A stretch of 7,260 nucleotides of DNA, taken from positions 1 to 7,260 of the forward strand of contig JAHFNF010000034.1 of assembly GCA_023267515.1 (NCBI GenBank). The letters run 5' to 3'. Each line of letters starts with the position of its first letter. The stretch's first letter is position 1. The translations under genes were made by a program, and so were the position numbers. Of the stretch, positions 1 to 5,808 are shown in pieces. The notes beneath the pieces are model-generated. The model was given only the letters and a program-made list of their open reading frames with translations, had not been told where the DNA came from and made no database searches. Source of the DNA: Candidatus Nomurabacteria bacterium (lineage in GTDB: Bacteria > Patescibacteriota > Minisyncoccia > Phycocordibacterales > UBA9973).

Positions 1-320
1 TTATTGCCGAACATAAAAAAGAGTCAGAAACAAAAAATGATAATGCTGGTTCAGCGGAAAATGACTCAAATATTACTAGCGAAGGCACCTCAGACAATAA
101 AAGCGAAACTACTGGCCGAGACTCAGAAAAAAAGCCCGCTACCAGCGCACCCCAAACAGATATTTATTCGTCCAACATTTCAAACTCATCTGCTTCCGTG
201 GAGCTTGAAAATCCAGAGGGTCTCCTTCGCACAGACCAAACTGCGACAGAAGAAATACCTAATAATAATATAAACCCTGAAATCCAGAGCCAAGAGGAGG
301 ACCCAGCCGGCTCACTCTGA
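1..320 (+). CDS. Partial hypothetical protein, hydrophilic Ser/Thr/Asn/Glu-rich C-terminus
   Basis: Reading from base 3, this frame is open for 105 codons to a TGA at 318-320, and the start lies outside the window. The translation is strongly biased to Ser, Thr, Asn, Asp, Glu and Lys with almost no hydrophobic stretches (for example ESETKNDNAGSAENDSNITS near its start). That is typical of a disordered linker or tail of a secreted or surface protein, and unlike the basic, irregular translation of the competing frame over 4-273. No domain is recognised and no function can be given. Its last 157 nt overlap the 3' end of the lamin-tail gene on the other strand, whose membrane segment and tail are convincing there, so the overlap is either real or this frame is partly spurious. 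The part before base 164, where no other gene competes, is the better support. There is no transmembrane segment or sorting motif at the C-terminus. Confidence 0.42.
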   Translation, partial: IAEHKKESETKNDNAGSAENDSNITSEGTSDNKSETTGRDSEKKPATSAPQTDIYSSNISNSSASVELENPEGLLRTDQTATEEIPNNNINPEIQSQEEDPAGSL

Positions 321-1588
321 GCAGCTGCCGCGGACAAATCCTCTGGTGAAATAGAATCTTCTGGTGAAGGAACCGTAGCTGACTGAGTGCTTGAAGCAGT
401 TGATGCCGACACAGAAATTGGATAGGTTTTATGCCAATTAGACGCCGAATAATCATACACAACTTCCCAAGACGAAGTCATTAGCTTTAAGGAACTCTTA
501 TCAAAATAGTCAAAGCCTGTAATCCTAGGCGATAGGGTTAATTTATTTTTTGCTTGCAAAAAAGTATTTTTAGGCAAAACAAAAGTTTTTTGTCCGCTAA
601 CTAATGCCCAACCTGAAATATCTGTATCGTACGCTGAATTGTTCGTCAATTCTACAAAAAAATCTTTACTATCCCCTACTCGGGAGATTAAAATCGCTGC
701 TGGTACAACTTTTATCGTGAATTCATCTGTGGCATCGGGAACCTTTGAATCAAAATCCTCGTAGAACTCCAAAGTCACGTTGTAATCCCCTGGATAAAAA
801 TAAGTATGCGTAAACTTTTCCGTATCGCCAGGTTTAGATACCCTTGAATCTCCGTCACCAAAATTCCAAAAATATTTTCCATATAAATATGATTTGCCTC
901 TATGGTCTGTGGCACTACCCTCAAAGGCAGTGGGTACTCCTACCAAGGCCACCGTGTTCACTTTGATTTCTGTCTTGATTTTAAAATTTGAAACTTCTTT
1001 TGTAGAAATACCGGCAACTACCGGTGGACCTGAACCAGAACTACTACTTGTACTATTTACACTTGTATCGTCACTTTGAGTGGATTGATTTTCAGCATTT
1101 GGAGTAGGCCTTGCCGGAACCCAGGAACCACTGACTAATTGTAAGGAATTATTGTCCTCGGTTGCGCCTTGCGCGGAACTATAAGAAACCGAGGAGACAG
1201 GAGACAATTTATCGCCAGCGTTGATTTGCACAGTAGCGCCAGCATTTGGCAGTGAGTAACTACTAGTAAATAAGTTGCTAGTGCTTCCCCATTTTGCTGT
1301 GTAGCCAGATATATAAGAGCTCACTACTATCACCCCGTAGTCTCCAGCGTGTAGCACTGCCGAGCCGGCAAAATTATTTATCGCGTGATTAGAGGCAGAG
1401 TTGTTTATATAAAGTTTTAGGACTGAAAGATCTACATCTTCGGTACCAGAGTTTTTGACTTCCACCCAATCTATATCGGCACCTTTGAGGTCATACATTA
1501 TCTCATTTATAGCGACGTCGGCCAGAGCAAAATGAAATCCTCCAAATAAAATAATCCCCGCAAACACATAAATTATTTTTTTAGGCAT
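164..1588 (-). CDS. Secreted, membrane-anchored lamin-tail domain / PKD domain surface protein
   Basis: A 474-residue exported protein. Residues 1-23 form a signal peptide (PKK, then a hydrophobic core, with cleavage likely after ALA at 21-23). Residues about 24-165 look like a lamin-tail domain (INEIMYD...DWVEVKNSG start, SWVPARPTPNAEN end). A Ser/Thr/Asn linker covers about 166-195. A PKD-like domain covers about 205-294, with the diagnostic WNFGDGD at 241-247 and HTYFYPGDYNVTL after it. A second lamin-tail-like domain covers about 297-390 (FFVELTNNSAYDTDISGW). A second low-complexity stretch leads to one transmembrane helix at about 433-452, followed by RRR (454-456) and an acidic tail, so the bulk should be outside the cell. 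Lamin-tail and PKD modules are known as beta-sandwich adhesive or structural domains on bacterial surfaces; the ligand here is unknown. There is no LPXTG motif. A small SPEDSI/SPEDL duplication at 408-417 lies in the linker. The gene is divergent from the PfkB kinase with only 18 bp between the start codons; I infer a leaderless or nearly leaderless mRNA. Confidence 0.88.
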   Translation of the reverse strand: MPKKIIYVFAGIILFGGFHFALADVAINEIMYDLKGADIDWVEVKNSGTEDVDLSVLKLYINNSASNHAINNFAGSAVLHAGDYGVIVVSSYISGYTAKWGSTSNLFTSSYSLPNAGATVQINAGDKLSPVSSVSYSSAQGATEDNNSLQLVSGSWVPARPTPNAENQSTQSDDTSVNSTSSSSGSGPPVVAGISTKEVSNFKIKTEIKVNTVALVGVPTAFEGSATDHRGKSYLYGKYFWNFGDGDSRVSKPGDTEKFTHTYFYPGDYNVTLEFYEDFDSKVPDATDEFTIKVVPAAILISRVGDSKDFFVELTNNSAYDTDISGWALVSGQKTFVLPKNTFLQAKNKLTLSPRITGFDYFDKSSLKLMTSSWEVVYDYSASNWHKTYPISVSASTASSTQSATVPSPEDSISPEDLSAAAAQSEPAGSSSWLWISGFILLLGISSVAVWSVRRRPSGFSSSTEADEFEMLDE

Positions 1589-1607
1589 ATGTGCTATAAT
1601 AATAACA
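1589..1607 (-). promoter_or_regulatory. Putative extended -10 promoter of the lamin-tail gene
   Basis: On the - strand, bases 1607 to 1599 read TGTTATTAT, a TGn extension plus a 5-of-6 match to TATAAT. A second TATTAT occupies 1601 to 1596. Counting six to seven bases downstream puts the transcript start at about 1592 (4-nt leader) or at the A of the ATG at 1588 (leaderless). No -35 match is visible, which is acceptable for an extended -10. It overlaps the -10 box of the kinase promoter on the other strand. Confidence 0.5.
1592..1606 (+). promoter_or_regulatory. Extended -10 promoter of the PfkB kinase gene, predicted leaderless
   Basis: Bases 1592-1600 read TGCTATAAT, a perfect TGnTATAAT extended -10. 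Six bases later (1601-1606) comes the ATG at 1607, exactly where transcription would be expected to begin. So the mRNA should start at or next to the A of the start codon, with no leader and no Shine-Dalgarno site. No TTGACA-like -35 is visible 16-18 bp upstream. The same geometry, six bases between TATAAT and ATG, occurs before the transketolase N-subunit gene at 5110. Confidence 0.68.
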
Positions 1608-2599
1608 TGGAAAAAATAGATTTTTTAGCAATTGGGGATATTACAACTGACGCTTTTATTAAAATCAAGGATGCCTATGTGCATTGCAAATTGGACACCG
1701 ACGCCTGTGAGATCTGCCTTCGTTTTGGCGACAAAGTACCTTACGAATCAGTAGATGTTATAAGAGCTGTCGGCAATAGCCCAAATGCTTCCGTCTCGGC
1801 CGCGCGCTTGGGACTCCGTTCCGCTCTCATTGCTAATGTGGGTGACGATTTGAATGGACGCGAGTGCCTTGAATCTCTTAAGAAAGACAGCGTGAACGAA
1901 AGCTTTATTAAGGTTGAAAAGGGCCGGCCGACAAATTACCATTATGTGCTCTGGTACGAAGTAGAAAGAACTATTCTTATCAAACATGAGGAATTTGAAT
2001 ACGAAATACCAAATACTCTGCCTGAAATTGGTTGGATTTATTTGTCTTCACTCGCCGATCATTCCCTACCATTTCACCAGAAAATCGCCGAATGGCTCGC
2101 TCTACACCCTGAGACTAAGCTTGCTTTCCAACCGGGAACTTTTCAAATGAAATTGGGCACAGAAGCCCTAAAAGATATTTATGCCTGCACCGAAATATTT
2201 TTCTGCAACGTTGAGGAAGCTGAGAAAATCCTAAATATTCAAACAAAAGACATTAAGACTCTGTCCGCTGGATTGCACAAGCTAGGGCCGAAAATAATAT
2301 CTATCAGTGATGGGCCAAATGGCGCCTACGCATCTGACGGGGAAAATATCTGGTTTACGCCTATGTACCCTGATACTGCCCCACCTATCGATCGCACCGG
2401 AGCGGGAGACGCCTTCTCTTCTACATTTACCGCCGCCATCGCTATGGGTAAGTCCATTGAAGAAGCCCTCGCCTGGGGGCCAATAAACTCTATGTCTGTC
2501 GTCCAATACGTCGGCGCGCAGAGGGGTTTACTCCCTACCGAAAAGCTGGTAGAGTTATTAAATAAAGCGCCAGAGAGTTATAAGGTAAAAAAAATATAG
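1607..2599 (+). CDS. PfkB/ribokinase-family carbohydrate kinase
   Basis: A 330-residue cytoplasmic sugar kinase of the PfkB superfamily, which transfers phosphate from ATP to a sugar or nucleoside hydroxyl. The N-terminal strand (IDFLAIGDITTDAF) is typical. PfkB signature 1 lies at about 55-80 (VGNSPNASVSAARLG, then ANVGDD). Signature 2 lies at 262-275 (DRTGAGDAFSSTF), with the GAGD anion hole and D268 as the expected catalytic base. N201-E204 (NVEEAE) is the usual metal/phosphate-side motif. The substrate cannot be read from the sequence; ribokinase, fructokinase or adenosine-kinase-like activity are all possible. An unusual feature is a cysteine cluster, H26-C27-x6-C34-x2-C37, in the lid region. 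I chose ATG 1607 over the in-frame ATG at 1589, because the latter would add six residues (MCYNNN) encoded by the -10 box itself, and family homology begins at MEKIDFLAIGD. The gene is divergent from the lamin-tail gene and is followed after 2 nt by a small gene, so those are probably cotranscribed. Confidence 0.93.
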   Translation: MEKIDFLAIGDITTDAFIKIKDAYVHCKLDTDACEICLRFGDKVPYESVDVIRAVGNSPNASVSAARLGLRSALIANVGDDLNGRECLESLKKDSVNESFIKVEKGRPTNYHYVLWYEVERTILIKHEEFEYEIPNTLPEIGWIYLSSLADHSLPFHQKIAEWLALHPETKLAFQPGTFQMKLGTEALKDIYACTEIFFCNVEEAEKILNIQTKDIKTLSAGLHKLGPKIISISDGPNGAYASDGENIWFTPMYPDTAPPIDRTGAGDAFSSTFTAAIAMGKSIEEALAWGPINSMSVVQYVGAQRGLLPTEKLVELLNKAPESYKVKKI

Positions 2600-2601
2600 T
2601 A

Positions 2602-2889
2602 ATGGAAAACACAAACGATTTAATGAGTTATAAAACAAATATCACAGGAAGACCCGGTAATCTAGAGAATCGTGAGATAACTGTTGAAAAGCTAAAACAA
2701 TCTCTGGCTTTGGTTAATAGTGATATACGAAATATTGAAGCTGAAATGATAACATTAGAAACAGTTGGTAAGGAAAAATCTCAAAAAATGGAGGAGTTGA
2801 AAAAACAACTAGCCTTGAAGGAAAATGAATGGCAAAAAATTAATATGGATCTTATAGGATTTGATTATAAATCAGTTATGAAAAACTAA
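2602..2889 (+). CDS. Small hypothetical coiled-coil protein
   Basis: A 95-residue protein that I do not recognise. Residues about 25-80 are charged and heptad-like, rich in Glu, Lys, Leu and Ile (VEKLKQSLALVNSDIRNIEA, then KMEELKKQLALKENEW), which predicts one long coiled coil, perhaps a dimer. It has no signal peptide, membrane segment, cysteine or catalytic motif. It begins 2 nt after the kinase stop codon without a Shine-Dalgarno site close to the ATG, so translation probably depends on readthrough from the kinase message. G+C is about 30% by hand count, well below the kinase upstream. A role as a small structural or adaptor protein, perhaps partnering the next gene, is inference only. Confidence 0.72.
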   Translation: MENTNDLMSYKTNITGRPGNLENREITVEKLKQSLALVNSDIRNIEAEMITLETVGKEKSQKMEELKKQLALKENEWQKINMDLIGFDYKSVMKN

Positions 2890-2899
2890 TTAAAATTAT

Positions 2900-3220
2900 A
2901 TGGGAGAATCAGAGCATAAATTTATAAGGCAAGTTGTTGAGACTAGAGATGGAATTATTTTATCAGGACTTTATCAAAAACTTGGAGAGTTGGAAGATTT
3001 GAAGAAAAAACTTGGTATTAAGGAAGACGGTAAAATCCCCGAACTAATATTCACCAACCCAGATCAAGAAAAAGCTCGTAATGAAGACATTGATAAATAT
3101 ATAAAACTAGTAAAAAGAGCTCCAACTATTCGCCAGGAAATTAAAAACCTTGGCGGGGAGTTAAAGGTATCTGAAAATAAGGGTACTGCTAAATTTATAG
3201 GTTACGCAGATCTTAATTAA
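2900..3220 (+). CDS. Small hypothetical protein, charged, helical
   Basis: A 106-residue soluble protein that I do not recognise. It is mainly charged and helical: residues 1-40 (FIRQVVETRDGIILSGLYQK, then a LEDLKKKLGIKE segment), a short proline-containing turn (PELIFTNPDQEKA, about 47-59), a second helical part to about 90, and a possible C-terminal strand (AKFIGYADL). There is no signal peptide, membrane segment, Cys or obvious active-site motif. It starts 10 nt after the coiled-coil gene and shares its low G+C (low to mid 30s percent by hand count over most of the gene), so the two look like one unit appended to the kinase. Its TAA at 3218-3220 overlaps the TAA of the opposing transketolase gene within the palindrome TTAA. 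No RBS is seen before ATG 2900. Confidence 0.72.
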   Translation: MGESEHKFIRQVVETRDGIILSGLYQKLGELEDLKKKLGIKEDGKIPELIFTNPDQEKARNEDIDKYIKLVKRAPTIRQEIKNLGGELKVSENKGTAKFIGYADLN

Positions 3221-4215
3221 CTTTTTCTCATTAGCACTCTTCTCACCGCTTCTTTTATTGATTCTTTCCCCATCCCATAATGCTCTACGAGCTCGTCTGG
3301 AGTGCCGGATTGGCCGAACTTATTCTGCACACCGATAAATTCTATTGGCACAGGATAATTTGCAGATAGCACTTCGGAAACAGCCGAGCCCATTCCCCCA
3401 GCTATCTGATGCTCCTCCACTGTCACTATCGCTTTACACTCTTTGGCAAGCGTAACAATTCCCTCTTTGTCTATCGGCTTGATAGTCGCTAGATTCATCA
3501 CTTTTATTTTTTTTCCTTCACTTTCCAATTCTTTCGCTGCCAAAATAGCGCGATGAAGGAGGGCGCCTGTAGCAATAATGCCGACCTGTGCAAGCCCTGT
3601 ATCAGGCATCCAGTAAACTTGCGACTTCCCTATTTCAAATGGCGTTTCTTCGGTAGTAATTATTGGCGTCTTTTCACGAGCTAAACGTAAATATGTCGGC
3701 ATTTTTGTTTTAGCGATAGCCACTGTGGCTTTTTTTGCTTCAATTGCGTCACAAGGTGAGATGACATCCATATTTGGGATTACGCGGGTAATAGCAATAT
3801 CTTCAATCGCTTGGTGAGTACCGCCGTCAGGGCCGACGGAAATACCAGCGTGCGAGCCAGCGATTTTTACAGGGCGATCATTGTAGCAAATAGTGGTGCG
3901 AATCTGCTCCCAATTTCTACCCGGGCTAAACATTGCATAAGAAGATATAAAAGGGATTTTGCCCATCGCCGCCATACCAGAAGCAACTCCGGCCAAATTC
4001 TGCTCGGCAACACCAATTTCCACAAAACGCTCTGGGAATTTCTCGGCAAATAAATTCATTTGCGTGCTTTCCGTCAAATCCGCGCAAAGCCCGACAATAT
4101 TTTTATCCATTTCCCCTGCTGTCAAAAGCCCCTGCCCAAAACCTTTTCGTATCGGTACTTGTTCAACATCTTCGTTAAAAATCTTCGTATTTAATTTTAA
4201 TTCCGGGTTTAACAT
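3217..4215 (-). CDS. tkt: Transketolase, C-terminal subunit (pyrimidine-binding and C-terminal domains)
   Basis: The 332-residue second half of a split transketolase, which pairs with the product of the adjacent gene to move two-carbon ketol units between sugar phosphates using thiamine diphosphate. The pyrimidine-binding domain covers about 15-185 and contains FVEIGVAEQNLAGVASGMA with the catalytic E71 that activates the cofactor. It also has SSYAMFSPGRNWEQIR (91-106) and GPDGGTHQAIEDIA (128-141) with H135 near the substrate site. The C-terminal domain (about 200-332) has TIKPID, VEEHQIAGGMGSAVSE and KFGQSGTPDELVEHYGM, all typical. The length matches known split C-subunits. I chose ATG 4215 because it lies 1 nt after the N-subunit stop (TAATATG), which suggests coupled translation; a longer reading to 4266 would begin at TTG and sit inside the N-subunit gene. 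It is the last gene of the sugar-phosphate operon, and no hairpin terminator is seen after it. Confidence 0.95.
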   Translation of the reverse strand: MLNPELKLNTKIFNEDVEQVPIRKGFGQGLLTAGEMDKNIVGLCADLTESTQMNLFAEKFPERFVEIGVAEQNLAGVASGMAAMGKIPFISSYAMFSPGRNWEQIRTTICYNDRPVKIAGSHAGISVGPDGGTHQAIEDIAITRVIPNMDVISPCDAIEAKKATVAIAKTKMPTYLRLAREKTPIITTEETPFEIGKSQVYWMPDTGLAQVGIIATGALLHRAILAAKELESEGKKIKVMNLATIKPIDKEGIVTLAKECKAIVTVEEHQIAGGMGSAVSEVLSANYPVPIEFIGVQNKFGQSGTPDELVEHYGMGKESIKEAVRRVLMRKS

Positions 4216-4216
4216 A

Positions 4217-5110
4217 TTATTGATGTTCGGATTGAATTTTCCCTCCGAGGGTTCGGAGTTCGGCAAGAGCGACTTTGCCTTGCTCGGCTTTTTTTATTTT
4301 ATCTTCTGGTCCGGCGCCAGGTGGTGTGCCGTGCCAGCGGTAATCCCGCTCAAACTCTTTTACTCCCTTTCCAGGGATTGTATGCGCGATAATTACGCTC
4401 GGCTTTTCATATACCGCCTGTGCTTCTTCTACCGCTTCATTAAGTGCTTGGAAATCGTGCCCTGAGACTTCTATCACATGCCAATTAAAAGCCCGCCATT
4501 TATCGGCTAGCGGTTCAAGAGGCATTATATTTTCCGTGAAGCCATCTATCTGAATATTATTGCGGTCCACAATAGCAATTAGGTTTCGAAGCTTTTGTTT
4601 ACCAGCGAGCATTATCGCCTCCCAAGTATTCCCTTCATCATGCTCCCCGTCAGACATAAAACAGTAAACATATTTTTCCGTACTCACTCCATTGTCTATT
4701 CTATCCGCCAATGCCATTCCGACAGCTTGGGAAAGCCCTGCGCCAAGAGGTCCAGAAGAATTTTCCAGCGAAGGTAAATACTCCCGATGTGGATGCCCTT
4801 GTAGATGAGTACCAAATTTACGCAAGGTTTTTAATTCCTCCATTCCAAAATAGCCGGCGTGTGCCATCGTAGCATATAGAAGCGGGCAAATGTGACCATT
4901 GGAAAGGACTACTCTATCTCTATCTGCCCAGGATGGATTTTTCGGATCGTGACGCAAAGCGTGAAAATAAAAAAGAGTAAAAATATCCGCCATACCCAAG
5001 GGGCCTGCCGTATGTCCGGATTTTGCTTCAATCAGAGATTCAATGATAGAGATACGAATATCATTCGCTCTTTTTTCCAATTCAAATATTTTTTCCGGAG
5101 TTAAATGCAT
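4217..5110 (-). CDS. tkt: Transketolase, N-terminal subunit (thiamine diphosphate-binding)
   Basis: The 297-residue first half of a split transketolase, which binds the diphosphate and Mg2+ of thiamine diphosphate. The motif runs from S153-D154-G155-E156 (SDGEHDEGNTWEA) to VDRNNIQIDG at 181-190; the usual GDG is SDG here. Substrate and cofactor histidines are placed as in the family: SGHTAGPLGMADI (31-43), VLSNGHICPLLYATMAH (68-84), GTHLQGHPHRE (100-110), SSGPLGAGLSQAVGMA (118-133) and IAHTIPGKG (241-249). Length is normal for split N-subunits. It begins 7 nt after the epimerase stop, has no Shine-Dalgarno site, and is preceded by a perfect extended -10 box ending 6 nt before the ATG. It may therefore be made both from the long operon message and from a short leaderless one. 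With the C-subunit it should convert xylulose-5-P and ribose-5-P, or erythrose-4-P, to glyceraldehyde-3-P and a longer sugar phosphate. Confidence 0.95.
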   Translation of the reverse strand: MHLTPEKIFELEKRANDIRISIIESLIEAKSGHTAGPLGMADIFTLFYFHALRHDPKNPSWADRDRVVLSNGHICPLLYATMAHAGYFGMEELKTLRKFGTHLQGHPHREYLPSLENSSGPLGAGLSQAVGMALADRIDNGVSTEKYVYCFMSDGEHDEGNTWEAIMLAGKQKLRNLIAIVDRNNIQIDGFTENIMPLEPLADKWRAFNWHVIEVSGHDFQALNEAVEEAQAVYEKPSVIIAHTIPGKGVKEFERDYRWHGTPPGAGPEDKIKKAEQGKVALAELRTLGGKIQSEHQ

Positions 5111-5125
5111 TGTTTAATTATATCA
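5111..5125 (-). promoter_or_regulatory. Putative internal extended -10 promoter for the transketolase pair
   Basis: On the - strand, bases 5125 to 5117 read TGATATAAT, a perfect TGnTATAAT. The hexamer (5122-5117) contains the TAA stop codon of the epimerase gene (5120-5118). Six bases (5116-5111) separate it from the ATG at 5110, the same spacing as at the kinase gene, which predicts a leaderless transcript. No -35 match is seen. The AT-rich end of the epimerase frame could produce this by chance, so expression evidence is required. Confidence 0.5.
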
Positions 5126-5804
5126 AATTCTCAAAGTCCTTGATAGTTTCTTTTATGTCATTTGATCTAAAAATAGCTGAGCCAATAACAAGTCGGTCAA
5201 CGCCCGCCTCAATAAGCCTTGGTGCGGTGCTAAAATCAACTGCTCCGTCTACTGAGATAATAATACCCGGAAACTTCTCTTTTAGAATCTTAATGTGAGC
5301 AAGATCGTGGGCATCAAATTCTTGCCCTTGAAAACCTACATTATCTATCCCCATACATTGGATAAAGTCTACATAATTTACGAATGGAAAAATTCTCTCA
5401 ATGTTTGTTTGTGGGTTTATAGAGAGACCAAAATCTACGGCATCGTGAATATAGGGGTCTACTCCTTCTAAAAAATCCTTAAAACTCTCTAAATTTTCTT
5501 GCGCTTCAAGATGAAACACCACTCTTTTCGGCCCCAACTTCATATAAAAAGGAAAATTTTCCACCGCATCAGAGACCATCAAATCCAACTCAAAATCAAT
5601 ATCTTCCCAAAATGGCATCCCCTCTTGCTCCTCTAAAATAGCCTGCAAATGACTATCGTCTGAATACGGCCAGGTCTTATTGTTTATAAAATTTCCATCG
5701 CAAATATCAATCTGCACGATAGGCGCAATCCCTCGCACCAGCGCGATTTTGTCTTTTAAATCGTCATAAGTTTTTGCTAAAATTGCGGGTATTATTTCTA
5801 TCAT
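5118..5804 (-). CDS. rpe: Ribulose-phosphate 3-epimerase family protein (diverged metal site)
   Basis: A 228-residue TIM-barrel protein of the ribulose-phosphate 3-epimerase family, expected to interconvert ribulose-5-P and xylulose-5-P, the transketolase substrate. Motifs in order: IIPAILAK (4-11), VQIDICDGNF (30-39), FELDLMVSDAVENF (71-84), VVFHLEA (95-101), GLSINPQT (126-133), FIQCMGIDNVGFQGQEF (147-163), and the phosphate-binding ISVDGAVDFSTA (183-194) with IGSAIF (207-212). The two acid/base aspartates (D33 and D186) are kept. However, the two metal-ligand histidines usual in the family are replaced: HxD becomes Q31-I-D33, and the His of the HLMV motif becomes D74. The canonical PSIL serine is A7. 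Length is normal. It starts 4 nt after the phosphatase stop, and its own stop lies inside a possible -10 box for transketolase. The operon context strongly supports the epimerase role, but a changed metal, substrate or activity cannot be excluded. Confidence 0.87.
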   Translation of the reverse strand: MIEIIPAILAKTYDDLKDKIALVRGIAPIVQIDICDGNFINNKTWPYSDDSHLQAILEEQEGMPFWEDIDFELDLMVSDAVENFPFYMKLGPKRVVFHLEAQENLESFKDFLEGVDPYIHDAVDFGLSINPQTNIERIFPFVNYVDFIQCMGIDNVGFQGQEFDAHDLAHIKILKEKFPGIIISVDGAVDFSTAPRLIEAGVDRLVIGSAIFRSNDIKETIKDFENLI

Positions 5805-5808
5805 ATTT

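Noticed and set aside
4..273. 89-codon open frame on the + strand
   Set aside because: Its translation is basic and irregular with no domain; the frame two bases on (from base 3) has a much more protein-like composition, and the - strand lamin-tail gene covers the right part.
342..368. Short direct repeat (TCTGGTGAA twice, 18 bp apart) as a possible regulatory repeat
   Set aside because: It lies inside the lamin-tail gene and simply encodes the SPED duplication of a low-complexity linker.
1589..1606. Upstream ATG at 1589 for the PfkB kinase
   Set aside because: It would add only MCYNNN, encoded by the TATAAT box itself, and lie directly against the divergent start codon; family homology and the promoter position both favour 1607.
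4216..4266. Longer transketolase C-subunit starting at 4266
   Set aside because: The codon at 4266 is TTG, lies inside the N-subunit gene, and the extra 17 residues (MPNSEPSEGK and on) have no family counterpart; ATG 4215 follows the stop by 1 nt.
3811..4465. Open frames on the + strand opposite the transketolase genes (3811-4053 and 3959-4465)
   Set aside because: They are antisense to well-supported transketolase sequence, and their translations show no domain or sensible composition.
4619..4660. SDG instead of GDG in the thiamine diphosphate motif as a sign of an inactive transketolase
   Set aside because: The Asp-Gly-Glu core, the downstream NN and all substrate histidines are kept, and the partner subunit has its catalytic Glu, so activity is expected.
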